From contig BRXU01000037.1 in NCBI GenBank assembly GCA_030267565.1, forward strand, positions 186,001 to 250,000: DNA of 64,000 nucleotides. The letters run 5' to 3'. The position numbers and the translations under genes were made by a program. Shown piece after piece: positions 20,001 through 27,212 of this stretch. The first letter of the stretch is position 1, and every line of letters begins with the position of its first letter. Under the pieces are notes generated by a model. The model worked only from the letters and a program-made list of their open reading frames with translations. It did not search any database and had not been told where the DNA came from. This stretch comes from Pleodorina starrii (lineage: Eukaryota; Chlorophyta; Chlorophyceae; Chlamydomonadales; Volvocaceae).

Positions 20001-20359
20001 CGGTGCTCCACCGACACGCCGATGTATATATACATACTTTGCTTCCAAAGGGCCCTATGTACGACACATAAGCAAGCAAACAAATAAAGGAGGGACAGAT
20101 TGATGATGAGAGAGAACAATGTCAGTACCGACCCCATGTGTTCGTTCCTTCACCTTTGTACTGCACGCACACACTGTACGGCAATGTACTGCACTGCGTT
20201 GTGGCGCACGTACGGCAGTCGGCCTGCTCCAACGCCACGGTGCTGGACAAGGTGTCTATGTGGATCCGGGACGGCGAGACCAGCCACGACTTCTACCTGG
20301 GGGCGTACCTTCTCACCAAGGAGGGCGGCAGCACCACCTACAACAAGAGGACTAATCAG
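7797..20359 (+). CDS. Unidentified Cys-rich, N-glycosylation-rich protein gene, three internal exons (partial)
   Basis: Three exons join in phase: 7797-7978, 19596-19716 and 20219-20359. Acceptors are GTCCGCAG, GCATGCAG and TACGGCAG. Donors are GTGAGT and two weaker GT sites. The joined peptide has six cysteines, including CNATRG, NVNCVTL and ACSNAT, and N-x-S/T sites at each junction region. This suggests a secreted or extracellular domain. I do not recognise the family. The first intron is interrupted by the 11.3-kb LINE in antisense orientation; without it that intron is about 0.28 kb. Upstream exons would lie beyond 7417, where a transposon terminus sits, so the gene may be beheaded. The third exon runs open into repeat sequence and reaches ATG-TAA at 20491, which also forms a TGTAA polyadenylation-type signal. 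Translation may therefore end there rather than splice at 20359. Confidence 0.55.
8054..8066. repeat. Target-site duplication, LINE 3' side
   Basis: TACCAACCTTAGA immediately precedes an AAT microsatellite and is repeated exactly at 19404-19416, on the other side of the LINE. Confidence 0.9.
8067..19403 (-). mobile_element. Full-length Dualen/RandI-type non-LTR retrotransposon
   Basis: An 11,337-bp insertion on the minus strand bounded by a perfect 13-bp duplication, TACCAACCTTAGA. Its 3' end carries a (TTA)n tail (8067-8096 on +) instead of poly(A). The 3' UTR is about 147 bp and the 5' leader only about 3 bp. One uninterrupted ORF fills the rest. The presence of both an APE-type and a restriction-like endonuclease in one protein defines the Dualen/RandI clade described from Chlamydomonas. 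The intact ORF and perfect target duplication indicate a young, possibly active copy. Confidence 0.92.
8214..19400 (-). CDS. LINE polyprotein: membrane region, Josephin-like protease, APE, RT, RNase H, RLE
   Basis: 3,728 residues, start chosen at 19400 because codons further upstream lie in host DNA beyond the target duplication. Order: disordered N-terminus (1-460); six to eight hydrophobic helices (about 464-705); Josephin-like cysteine protease (766-936; Cys775 in QMCMIHAINNLLG, His894 in EGHAVAV, Asp909 in WFIIDS); Pro/Ala-rich linker; APE endonuclease (1282-1531; Asn1289, Glu1316, Tyr1403, Asp1437/Asn1439, Asp1495, Asp1525-His1526); reverse transcriptase (about 1886-2181; Asp2035 and the FADD box at 2143-2144); a ~800-residue middle region including FASPLN at 3008; RNase H (Asp3228, Glu3275, Asp3301, Asp3363); C-terminal CCHC (Cys3502, Cys3505, His3513, Cys3518) and restriction-like endonuclease (RPD, Asp3590; Glu3622). 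It acts in target-primed reverse transcription. The protease and membrane roles are unknown. Confidence 0.93.
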   Translation of the reverse strand: MLGRPSMDMLSAGFLYGTEKRELRQLRDTLIETLMAALKAPHPQPIRSVSPMAAAVVAPSGANLVDLMVLSDDEEDGQAARNLAEAMEGVAGNVSTKPGIEGTQPAARHQLPDAGAPAPTHHLPPNWIGSSTQPAAHPHPVSRPNTHNRSPTTPPPTHPGPHSDRTRANPKEGAHDCPSGHIARHAGEGRRPWPPIHDAASGDGRIRNGKRGGGSTDMRTRELARWPGAGMRTGSRLGCWIDIGSHMWGNASADPSRAEVVAHPYDDGTLISVHSRGGDSPHRERPSGGGIWRGRTSKAAEPGTAERKADQNVTACQAVQPRNTRTDPNTGTDVKEHTYDIGTPTPVLPRGSENTYGGTGNPWADVRAGPRTSGRDDRDVTASTSLRARHRASRRVTTAGSAPEGAHPGTWWDYTQLHQGVCTASDVQPRGKGEPIPHGVSGWDRPNPNSAVQTRRWLSRRTGMTLLHWLKYAAVAYAAFHVMLYRYIVLTPVAVGLAIYCARTAALSTEHLAHRIMAAARQTVQANRTRRTHAEWTKVAHAALLMPLAFTPTALTLALQPLNDIVHYLLSVFLLIWAGRLILVALVLPQGAALLRTARHAVHSIYVGIRQAREAPGPPAQQLAYLAILTLICWQLITGDTPAPLLAVGILPISRGLQATPLLARRVHGHVCACALAGLLTHVPSTNQGMMVPLVTALALLVLDNPKATRLSRPRHEPQYGGPDEGTTRHAATPAHTTGTNNAPRRPEDVPWPPPAHPPAQETPTYHERQRAQMCMIHAINNLLGGPYIDPPHVLSYCRTMTTHMQQQGLHAAAAIWKHAHNPSTGHFSTIVLNHYLRHNVRIRDASGNTLPDTHIASVSTELPIRKGDQLDTLWAQLPLHAQSWGFIVHLEGHAVAVRRQHTHWFIIDSQSPRPTQLTTHWPLAHGTIYCLQRRHNNAPCQTHVDLRNVTPPEQWIAVLTTNTQYGPNRPTAATTDTTEQHPTGHDTRTLPEPTPAEAPPSPSYEVRARVEHAAPRYTAASPDPTPMEVDDAGPPGTEAHMQPTEPGSPESRPARTPADPSPMDTDDAELDVETPQPPPDTDEAAGPPRPAQQDAPMPRRAAANAPEARHADTRRAARRASAPEAAAPARTSRKRTRRKVGPVPATHTITYHLRRMLGLPIRAGRDRTAADAPEGAETTETPQHNPPNPAPDPVRLAAHGTTRPTPERDAARPRPRKRPADSSPPPQSRPKPKTGPQQQHMTKYAHPKKPKTDTPAAPAKAPAQTASEPPPAAPGAPPTGYLKLVTMNTRGLQGHREGILRLVDDHKPDVLVLTETKLSAHHRRAIASMKQSMQPYQTYLSNRPHVADRANREAGVLIGVAERFSRQGSATAEPIPTELEGYIGHVRIAPPASSALHIIGVYCPSDSTARQRIYEYGRAASAHAKAKGEHLVMAGDWNAVLKASDRSTGICNSDDRAHRCFSTDSDLRPVDTRRREYTYTQTQLGLDTHLSRIDDVLLAPQTTAAVAKEGNAYEHVYDCGGNFDHRPLCTLLPLAGLRLLPAPAAQPPTDLNPSSWSRIQLPILKESKGKARMEMEATLTGAITHLLDALRPAHETITAASTQMERAAGKDQARMILGHLRNHEAVQATNITSLSQELGTLMLQCLGILESHCQQKPPRSGRLHARRGIGRRLTRLHDEHKALKRDLTQALHPPGAPPNPTKATQQPPSRHPQEATPVPKDTDQTPDPPETGTTRQTQGQGDPWDNLETRDLRTAIRSKGDEIRKMVNETRKLHMRRASRRLQRLLTKKPKQAHRQILEPDDQPRGIAAIRHPEDGHLCTDSEGILDALHTHFALLAKPVSGPRTGKYLPGEAPRNYPWEEAGAPDPLRQGLARWDGAPPSLLPGILDPCNFRTCLGHLARNKAPGPDGLPNELLQTLPDDLQTAIHHLITVMWVKAEIPPHWTQSDTVLIPKKGDPLLIKNKRPIALANTLYKLYTSHITLNIVTYSEQAHIFTEAQEGYLRQRNTERQIQNVLHAIEDAGLTGRDLFLLYIDFTSAFNTIDHDKLLMIMYDLGYPDDLIEVVANLYSHAATRIRTEHGCTANIAIERGTIQGDTLSPVLFIIYMEPLLRWLHSGGRGYRYGCLRAEENDRHHFSSGAFADDLVILTNAVSDLRLQCSKIERYARWGALKVNVSKCQIQGILHGRARSDKDLSRGPGTQKYQTALERLLKNQIRIDDTPIPYAPPTQPYKYLGVHITPTLDWAEQVAYVRAEVDRRGRGIQSSLATPDQRINMIRTLIHPFVAYSLPTMAYTPQDIASFDAQIAGIAKRSYGLKMGFPTRAILNPTARLGLGVGTVRTLYAVRAAKTLVLSLNDDGRLGAVTRALLHLQSRYMGTVPAHELKRECKFYTTLKQLALVREAGIELTDKGTAYETTMSSLAHLIGSLNPAAEPKALALLFRCVQPLLELGLDLRALRDQNTGTHIITTDQLQLIGGRNVGSRHRIALNQLSLAMNADPSVRARAPRYRGSTSLPPELRLIPDNPGLTGLTDEAAGPKPIPYGRITKYLAPKPRDPVEAMQTAHADTAPTPPGVITANEATQPTPPGEATADPTTRRSKHRCHARQHQPRRLTDRDRLKAYLLRQNLKPVTGIVDTDAIGWNPRHTPLTIQHCEVLLRHPHHKGLLTRVGSAERLLQMLLGEEPWPAEVPARYGISITQFLFGDQERVACINAEIRKRVAVDKPTPKKQRTIHPPSQGTHRTYYLVDWERTAVTKGALTLYAANGYHPQAVHPHAPPNGTPPQVGLVEVDWAPTEDEGTRLAQQDNWIELLNAFRDRRAQEAGHNPGRAAETCDKHLTDRQQQGRWETECLNTTRGQRLLRQFVEINVQPGNPDKDIYPTGRYTIQIGKHNGPLCGTPWEGDGDIPEGLQTIGLALVYGPQGNCVGQISVCRLRSLWYRYQDAQQNRPEDHARLAARGGFAEDVARLLLRYRNGGGTKLQPVKAANERRLPEALMKRLTTALGATTERFASPLNVADCVDTYYSRFSEDQLFGANHDAYTQPFTGLSIAHPEPTPEEGHHALRWALGWAETVRSESTPTATLLLLPTARTAPYTRYLIHPLVTMIGRIDAFTGTASLYSETLEDTPQPYPMGLTLLLVSNATGRTHAERLRRTLGMPAATAAPMEPSHPWNPPQWVRTRVRSMSDRPPAAAVLSRPCDNLTSAERQAVFRTFHAKQSLRHDPQNAIYTDGSVQKVKDGDEERQILGAAAVDALTNKTLHIDVNAGHHGCQTITRCELSAIHQALYMRRGTPEDNTHLSIWTDSAAALYLIKKIINNPQKLRLSKHKALLEQIVTTLKKRAACNLTTSLLKVKAHTGVKYNEEADKAAVRAARGLAKLDPDALSTTETSDNNPRNQYWWLRKIHGPEKNAGHFANDLNRGIEALVRPETHSGYTNETDYMKFVANTIPDLDINASARTLQRKIGRHKHAKRCFDYLYGQLWNAKLANRFRKSLAPGGPVASGSCPLCHNPDSGGHILGGCRHPRMRALYILRHNQAVQTITSTLARGINGGCYTVMDACPADDRPDYVAGTRLPHWLLPNTPEEERLKMRPDLLLIPSIPLHEAQEAEYMGPPDPSQHTVHIIEIGYTADTNHKQKQHDKAHQHTELAKLLTKEGWKVCYTAQEAISLGFAGTIRKDLRPLLRTLGAGSEAAKTCCNELHDHAVRALNKIVITRRQMERAPHETPQQTGT
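19404..19416. repeat. Target-site duplication, LINE 5' side
   Basis: Second copy of TACCAACCTTAGA. The LINE start codon lies only 3 bp inside it. Confidence 0.9.
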
Positions 20360-20500
20360 GTCGCCACTCCTAGGGCGACCTGGCCATCCACGGGTGTCCT
20401 CCTCGGAGGACGGACTACCGAACGGAGTTACAAGAGACTGCTTTGGGTTGCTGCAAGAGACTACTCGAACAAAAGCAACAAACAAATGTAATGATAACAA
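20360..20500 (+). repeat. Repeat shared with 31350-31450, two hairpins
   Basis: Contains GGTCGCC-ACTCCTA-GGGCGACC and GTCCTCC-TC-GGAGGAC stem-loops, then ACCGAACGGAGTTACAAG and AGACTGCTT. A related block at 31357-31435 keeps CTCCTAGGGCGACCTGG, GTCCTCCTCGGAGGAC and the downstream segment. Both are open in the same + frame (VLLGG...ER(T/S)Y(R/K)RLL), so this may be a fragment of a mobile ORF. It ends at TGTAA (20487-20491). Confidence 0.5.
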
Positions 20501-21101
20501 GTGACGACGACTCAGGCGCCGCACTAAAACGGTTACTGAAGCTGACCCGAAGGGACGAAGCCCAACGGTTCCCAACGGAAAGTGAGCAGTTCGCAGTACT
20601 CGCCACGTTCTCTGGCAGTCACACGAGAATGCGTGACACCATGGTGCGTGACGACAGCAGTATCTATTCCGTCGAAGGACCAGATATTCTGAACCTGACG
20701 GTGAAAACCCGGCTGTAGAGGATGATCCGGATCCTCATGCCTGTCGGCGAGGCGACATGGCCATTGGAAGGATGGTTGCAAAACGTCCCTTCTGCTGAAA
20801 AGTAAGCCCGAACCACCGTCCCTTTGCTTGCCCATGGGGCCAACACTACTCCCGCACACAACCCAAAATCCACAGCCCGCACGCACCAACACCCCCAGCT
20901 CATTGCTGTGCGCCTGGCCCGGCTCCACGGTGGTGAGCTCACCCGCCCGGTTGCTGCGTCGCAAGTGCGCCAAACCCCGAGGCAGAATTGATCGATTGAT
21001 GGGGTGGGGCGGGATTCGTTCAACCAACATGCCGTCCCCTGCACCTCACTAATGCATGCCTTGCATGCAACAGCATCTGCATGCATGCGTTACTCCCTGC
21101 G
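20501..21101. other. Intergenic / 3' flank, nothing certain
   Basis: A 91-codon + frame ends at 20718 but has no recognisable domain. The interval separates convergent gene ends: the + exons ending near 20491 and the - pherophorin stop at 21102. TTACA at 20428-20432 (TGTAA on the minus strand) could serve the pherophorin transcript. Confidence 0.4.
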
Positions 21102-24100
21102 TCAAGCAGTAGCATCCGGCACCTGACTGACTGGACAGCAGCTGAAATCCGCGTTGATCAGCGAGTAAACGCAGCTATTGCCGTAGCACAGCCGCTCCGG
21201 AGCTGCACACTTGCTCTGGCGGGCCATTTCCATGCACATTGTCAAACCGCCGGTGGGGGTGAGCGGAAACGTGTCGGCCAGCTTGCTAATCCCCATGAGT
21301 CCATACGTCTCGCCACGCCATGTCTTGAGGCTGTAAAAGGGGTACACGGTCACCCCGTTGATGGTGACCAGACGAGCAGCCTTGGGACTCTCCTCCGCAC
21401 AGGCGCGGTCTGTGATCACGCACAATAGCAACATAGCAAAGGGGTCGATCGGGGAGAGCGAGTGTGAGGCCGTCATGTACGAAAATATAAAAATAAAAAT
21501 GAACGAGCGGGCCCCTGCTGGGGAGTGGGAGAAGAGGCCCGAGACCTTGGTTGGACAAGGGGGCCTGCAGAAATAGGCTGACTGGGACCCATGCCCATGT
21601 GGCAATAGTCTGTAACGTGATTACCATTACTGCGTGGGGATGGGTTGCTCGGGATAATTGCAGGGACAGTGATATGTGTGTGTGTGTGTTTGTTACATGG
21701 TTGGGGGTGCGTGCCCCTCTCATGAACAAAAGCCCATACGAGCCGAGGGCCCAAGGGAACTAAAACGCCTAAAAGCACGACAGTAGAAACACCGCCCATG
21801 CAGGAGAGGGGGATACTAGCGGCCAAAGGGGACAATTGAGTTGCGGTGGGCCCAAATGCGCTCAAGCATCTTCGCCAAACGGGGAGGATCCCATCTCATC
21901 GCTTCCTCCATACCCTCGAATTGAGGAAACCCTTCATCCGCGCGGATGCTACTATAAGCAGGGCACTCCATTAGGACATGCTTCTCGTCCTCTATTTGAC
22001 CATCCGCAACGCAGCAGGGACATTTTCGCTCAGTCCTAGGGACATGAACTCTGCCCACTCGCGATCTGTTGGCCGCAACCGCCCAACAGCACAAACGAAA
22101 CTGCAAAAGTTTGCGGTGGGCCGCACGCGGAATGAAAACGCTAGCATGCTGTGGCCACATAATTGCCGCTGCCCGCGCAAAGGGCATACCCATCCAGTGC
22201 TTATACTTCGCCATCTGAACTCCCGGCTGTTTCCCGTCCGAAGGGTAAGCCTCTGGCGGTACACTTAAACGCTCGTGCTCCCACCCACTCATCAACCGCT
22301 CCCTCAGCGCTGTCACAATCGTTCCTTCGGGGAGTGGTTTACTTAACAACCAATCGATGCGGTTATCGAAACCACTGACGTCCTGCGGCATCCCACTCCA
22401 GATGTCGATTTCGAGATACGTTAACAACCGCAACACTGCAGCACCCCAGCCAGACCCAGCTGGGTCATTAAGGGACAGTGATATATAATGGTGATCCGTT
22501 GGTGTGTAGGCGTCTAGCTAGCTAGAGTGCGGGACTGCACACGCACGTGGCAGTGTTTGGTGCTTTGTATGGGCTCGGGTGCCATACATACCACAGCGGC
22601 CGTGCAGTCAGACCTGCCCCAAGTATCTAGTTGCATCTGGGTATGCGCCTGCTGCAAGTGAAGCCGGCACACATCCAAACGAACATTGCAGCAAACTGCA
22701 AAAGGCTGGTCGGCGACCACCTGCCCGAACACAACGAATAAGGTTGAGACCTCAAGTGATTGAAGGGGCCGTCTCCCATAAACGCGCTCACGAGTTTCGG
22801 TGTGTGCTGTGTACGTCTGCCCTTGGGTTCGTGTGCCTTCGGGTTTGGTCCGGTCCCACGGCGGGGGAGGTTAGGTATTGCCTTGACTCTGGTTCCCTTT
22901 TGCCTCCCCCATCGCTTGCCTGGGCCCCGTTTTATTTCGTGGGAGGGAATCAGGGGTGGCGCACGTGTCGGTTGGTAGGTGTGTTGCCGTCCGGTTGCGT
23001 TGCGGCCGCTTTGTTTTTTGTTGTTTGATGGCAGCTGGGCAGAGCGCTGGTGGCCGCTGGCCGGCACGGACAGTAGCAAACGGCATCGCGATTAGGTGCG
23101 CGTCGGCCAGCACGAGTGCTTTAGCGGCGGTTTCTTATCCCCTTGCACGCACCTTCCCAAGCGGGGGGGCGACAATTGTGTGGCGGGGTACATGCCCAGG
23201 GTTTGTAAACGGGTGTGGGGCTTCTTGCTTTTCCGTACCGCAACAGATTGAATATGATGTCTATCTAACCATTTACTCATGACGAGAACTGCTTTTGTTT
23301 AATAATGAATCGGATAGGCAAACGTTAAGGCAACACACCGAGGTACCTCAAACATTTAGGGATAATAACAATGATGTGTCTGGCATATCTGGGAAGAATG
23401 CGTGCGGGTACCCAGATGTGATCTGAGTGAGACGGAGCCCAGACACGGAGTGGGTGGGAGAAGCAACCCATCTTAGTCAAAAAGGCGGTCACCGCGGTAA
23501 TGGGCTGTACCCGCCGATGAGGCATCAGTCTGTTCCCTTAACCCACGCAAGGGCTAACGGTCCAGCGTAATACTTTCTTTCTTTCTTTCTGACATTATGT
23601 CTGCACCTCCGCGGGTTACTAAGCAACCTTTGGCTTTGTATTAAGTCTAAGTCACTTTGAAGTCAACTAACCATTTTGCAGAGCAGCCCTTTTGCCTAAT
23701 GGCTTTAGTTTAACTTCACAGGCCAATCCGTTGGTAGGGTTACGGGTTACGGGTATCACCCTGCGAACACTCCTCAGCCGCCAGCCCCTTAAATGGACGA
23801 CCCGGTCATGCATGTCATCACTTACTGACGATAAGCTCGATCTTGTTTATTATGATGGATGAACACGGGCTGGCGCTGTCTGCCGCCTCCACAGCAGCGA
23901 CCCGAAAGCAGTACGTGGCCTTGGAGGAAGTCGAGTTGAAGGGGCCGACCGGTGAGGACATACGGTAGGGGGTCAGAGCGACATCTCGCGTGTCACAGGA
24001 GGAGAAGGGGAAGCTCCTGACCAGCGCATCATTGCTGGGTACCCGGGGGGACTTGGGTGGTGCACGGAAGGGACTCGGGGGTGGTGGTGTGGGGGGCCAC

Positions 24101-25920
24101 GAAGGTGGGAGGGGCGAAGGACGAGGTGGCGGCGGTGGGGATGGGGACGGAGGGCGAGGTGGCGGCGGTGGGGATGGGGACGGAGGGCGAGGCGGCTGCG
24201 GTGGGGATGGGGATGGAGGGGATGGTGGTGAAGGTGGGGATGGGGACGGAGGACGTGGCGGCGGCGGGTGAGATGGGGATGGTGGTGAAGGTGGGGATGG
24301 GAACGGAGGACGTGGCGGCGGCGACGGTGACGGCAATGGGAAAGGTGGGTTTGGTGAAGGTGGAGAAGGGGAAGGAGGGGGAGGCACTGGAGGAACCGGT
24401 GGTGGCTGTGGTGGGGGAGGTGTAGGAGGAAATGGGGAAGGGGAAGTATGAAGTGGGGATGAGGGTTGCGGTAGTGGGGGTTGAGGAGGTGGTGGAAGTG
24501 GTGCTGTGGGAAAGGGAGGAGAGGGCGAGGGGCTGGAAGATGGCTTGGGTGGTGGGAATAATGGGATGGCTATAAGAGATGGCGGTGGGGGGGGGGGTGT
24601 TGGTGGAGGTAACGGTGGCCTGGGTGGTGGTGGCGAAGGTGGCTTCGGTGGACTCGGTGGAGGTGGTGATGGAGGAGTTGGTGGGGACGGGGGGAGAGGA
24701 GACGGGGGGCTGGGTGGCAATGGGGAGGGTGGCTGTGGCGATGGTGGCAGGGGTGGTGAAGGGCTGGGCGGGCTGGGAGGCAATGGGGCCGGGGGCTGTG
24801 GTGATGGGGGCAGGGGGGGGGGTGGGCTGGGAGGGCTGGGAGGCCCTGGCGAGGGTGGCTGTGGTGATGGTGGCAGGGGTGGTGGAGGGCTGGGTGGGCT
24901 GGGCGGCAATGGGGAGGGTGGCTGTGGCGATGGTGGCAGGGGTGGTGGAGGGCTGGGTGGGCTGGGCGGCAATGGGGAGGGTGGCTGTGGCGATGGTGGC
25001 AGGGGTGGTGGAGGGCTGGGCGGGCTGGGTGGCACTGGGGAGGGTGGCTGTGGTGATGGTGGCAGGGGTGGTGGAGGGCTGGGTGGGCTGGGCGGCAATG
25101 GGGAAGGTGGCTGTGGTGATGGTGGCAGGGGTGGTGAAGGGCTGGGAGGTCTGGGTGGCACTGGGGAGGGTGGCTGTGGTGATGGTGGCAGGGGTGGTGA
25201 AGGGCTGGGCGGGCTGGGTGGCACTGGGGAGGGTGGCTGTGGTGATGGTGGCAGGGGTGGTGGAGGCGGATAGGGGCAGCAGTCGACCCCGAACCTGACA
25301 AAGCCAGAAGCAGAGCTATATCCATTTCCTGTGAAATTGCAACCAATCGTACCAATTGGCGAAAAGACCGTCTGGGTTGCTTGTTCATATACGGAGCCCA
25401 TGAGGACTAGCCATGTCACCGAAGAGCAGTCAATGGTCGGCATCGTACTGATCCAGCTGGACATCGCGCTGACGGATACTTCATTGGCGCCCACAGAGAA
25501 GGCTCTGCTAAAATATATAATAGTTAAAGGGTTAGGGCATGTACCTCCAGCAGGATAGTAGGAGGCAAACTCAGACTCGGTAAGAAAACGCAAAGCGGCC
25601 TGATATCCGTTGGGTCCTGCTCGCCAATACCAGGATGGTTCTGTATTTGTGAAGGTGCCATCGGCGTTAGGCATGTCCACAATTAGCTTTGACATGTTGG
25701 CGCGGACACTGTGGGTGTCGTCGATCAACCCATCCAAGACAAGCTCCGACGACACACGTACTCCATCCGAGTTGTAAAGACGGTACTGGCAGGGTGCGGC
25801 CAGAGAAAGCGATTTTAGGAGCGCCAGGACTGCCAGCATCACCAGCAATAATACGTTATTATTATGAGCACTAATGACCCGCGGGTAGCCGTCCTTGGCG
25901 CACATTTTTGTACGCGCCAA
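21102..25920 (-). CDS. Pherophorin-family extracellular-matrix glycoprotein, two exons
   Basis: Exon 1 is 25920-23826 and exon 2 is 21409-21102. The donor GTAAGT at 23825 and the acceptor GATCACAG ending at 21410 join in phase 1, giving 800 residues. Residues 1-45 hold a signal peptide ([13 protein letters not shown]) and 44-215 a Cys-containing globular domain ending in DCCPYPPP. About 217-635 is a PPSP-rich hydroxyproline-type rod built on ~21-residue repeats. The C-terminal pherophorin (DUF3707-type) domain starts at [11 protein letters not shown], passes TYCFRV and KIELIV across the intron into RACAEE, TINGVTV, and ends SCVYSL...CCPVSQ. Pherophorins are structural hydroxyproline-rich glycoproteins of the volvocine cell wall and matrix. 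The 2.4-kb intron hosts two retroelement pieces, unusually large beside the compact coding exons. An alternative start is Met6. Confidence 0.88.
21662..21675. repeat. Target-site duplication, left, of truncated LINE
   Basis: AGGGACAGTGATAT, repeated exactly at 22471-22484. Confidence 0.85.
21676..22470 (-). mobile_element. 5'-truncated LINE insertion with (CA)n tail
   Basis: A 795-bp insertion on the minus strand lies between two copies of AGGGACAGTGATAT. Its 3' end finishes in an (AC)n run (GTGTGTGTGTGTGT on +). It sits in the pherophorin intron, transcribed in the same direction as the gene. The ORF inside is the C-terminal part of a LINE protein. Confidence 0.85.
21816..22436 (-). pseudogene. 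C-terminal fragment of LINE ORF2 with CCHC finger
   Basis: 206 open codons ending in a stop. The segment [20 protein letters not shown] followed by CPAY fits the CX2CX10HX4C zinc-binding motif (zf-RVT-like) that follows RT in many plant and algal LINEs. The endonuclease and RT parts are missing, consistent with 5' truncation. A captured gene is unlikely given the flanking target duplications. Confidence 0.75.
22471..22484. repeat. Target-site duplication, right, of truncated LINE
   Basis: Second copy of AGGGACAGTGATAT. Confidence 0.85.
22485..23377. other. Remainder of pherophorin intron, no gene recognised
   Basis: GC-rich up to about 23200, then a more AT-balanced part. Scattered frames up to 150 codons show no domain. 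No splice-consistent exon was found, and the reading frame of exons 1 and 2 already joins without one. Confidence 0.5.
23378..23592. repeat. CTTT-tailed repeat, copy 1
   Basis: About 200 bp, from ACAATGATGTGTCTG through GGGTACCCAGATGTGATCTG, CCAGACACGGAGTGGGTGGG and GGTCCAGCGTAA, ending in (CTTT)n. It matches copy 2 at 29462-29737 at high identity. The simple-sequence tail suggests a retroposed 3' end (SINE or truncated LINE). It lies inside the pherophorin intron. Confidence 0.75.
24715..25270. repeat. 63-bp tandem repeat encoding the pherophorin rod
   Basis: About eight to nine copies of a 63-bp unit (21 codons on the minus strand, of the [20 protein letters not shown] type) form the core of the Pro-Ser rod. 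Units differ by few substitutions, mainly at the V/L/G position before PPSP. Confidence 0.8.
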
Positions 25921-27212
25921 GAAACGGATTTTTATTTTGCTCTGGTGCCTGATGTTTGCTATTACCGAACTTATGTCAGGCGAGCGTCAAACTACTTGGT
26001 TCCCAGATGCTGAGTCGTGTGACTCAACACGCCCACGGCAGTTGATATATGAATAGGCAAGTCACACGTGTGAGAATGATGACTGAGAGACTGCGATGAG
26101 TCGGGCTAAAATACTCTTGGCCACCGTCAGAAAGAAAACTGCAGCAGCTGCTGTACATGCGGCGACGTAAAATACGGAGTCTGGGAGACCCACGTATCTG
26201 GGAGACATACGTATGCAACTTAAAACCCATCTGCTACGCAGCAACTGCGGCCCCTTATACCACGTAGCCATACATGAGAACTCGGTGCAATATCGAGAAA
26301 GACAAGGGTGAAAGTATGCGAGTCGGAAGCGAGGATCGGTGAGACGAAACGGAGACATACATGGCGCAAGGGAAAGTGTAACGCCGAGGTTACAGGTGCC
26401 GTACAATCGGCTAGTATAAAGCCTAAGAAAGGCGTCGCACAGCATCTCGAGTAGCCTTTGCTCCGCCCAAGCATTACAGAAAGTGCCTTGACCCTTGAGG
26501 ACGCCAGCGCAGGGCGCACTGCGCTGTGTGCCTGCGAGGGCCCGTACAAGCGCATGTCAAAGGCGACATGCTTTTGAATTGAAGTCGCCCATCGTTTGCA
26601 CGAACGGACAACAAAAGCGAGGAAACGCGGTGACGCATGCGTACGTACTGCGCAGGAAGGAGAACCAAGCGCCCGGAGGACGCAAACGTTGCGTATGAAC
26701 ACATGCAAGAATGGCATAAACATTGAAATTCATTTGTGCGAGGAAAAGCACGGGGCCGCGAACAGCCACTCTATCTGGGACAAGGGGTTGGTGTCGGCTT
26801 CCTTGAAGCCGGAAAAAGGGCGGGGCCCCACTAAATCCGTACGGGTTAAGTTGAGTGCTAGGGCGGCGAGGGTGTGAAATGTGAGAGTGTCGACATTCCT
26901 GCTGATAGACAGCCAGAGCTTTTTCCCGAAATGCCTGCTAGCCGAGTCGTTATCAAGGCGGTTTAGCATCGCGCGCCGTCTCGGCACTGTGCAACTCCTC
27001 CGGCCAGCGCATTGGCTGAAGTTACTTGACAGTAGACATGGAGAGTATCATTTACACATCACGCCTCGGCCCCGGTCCATGGAGACTGCCAAACCGGTTT
27101 TTACTCATGCGATGTTGGGTTCCTATAATAAATTTCCCGTGCAATAAAGAATGTAATCTTTTACTTATGCAGCCTTTCCGTTGGCCGAAAGTCTACACTT
27201 GTCCAATTACTT
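25921..27212. other. Upstream flank of pherophorin gene, no gene recognised
   Basis: Expected to contain the pherophorin promoter and 5' UTR (minus strand). No TATA box could be assigned with confidence. Minus-strand frames up to 167 codons (26220-26723) show no domain. Confidence 0.4.

Noticed and set aside
24506..25298. Gly-rich + strand frames and a His/Pro-rich minus frame
   Set aside because: Shadows of the pherophorin Pro-Ser rod coded on the minus strand in another frame.
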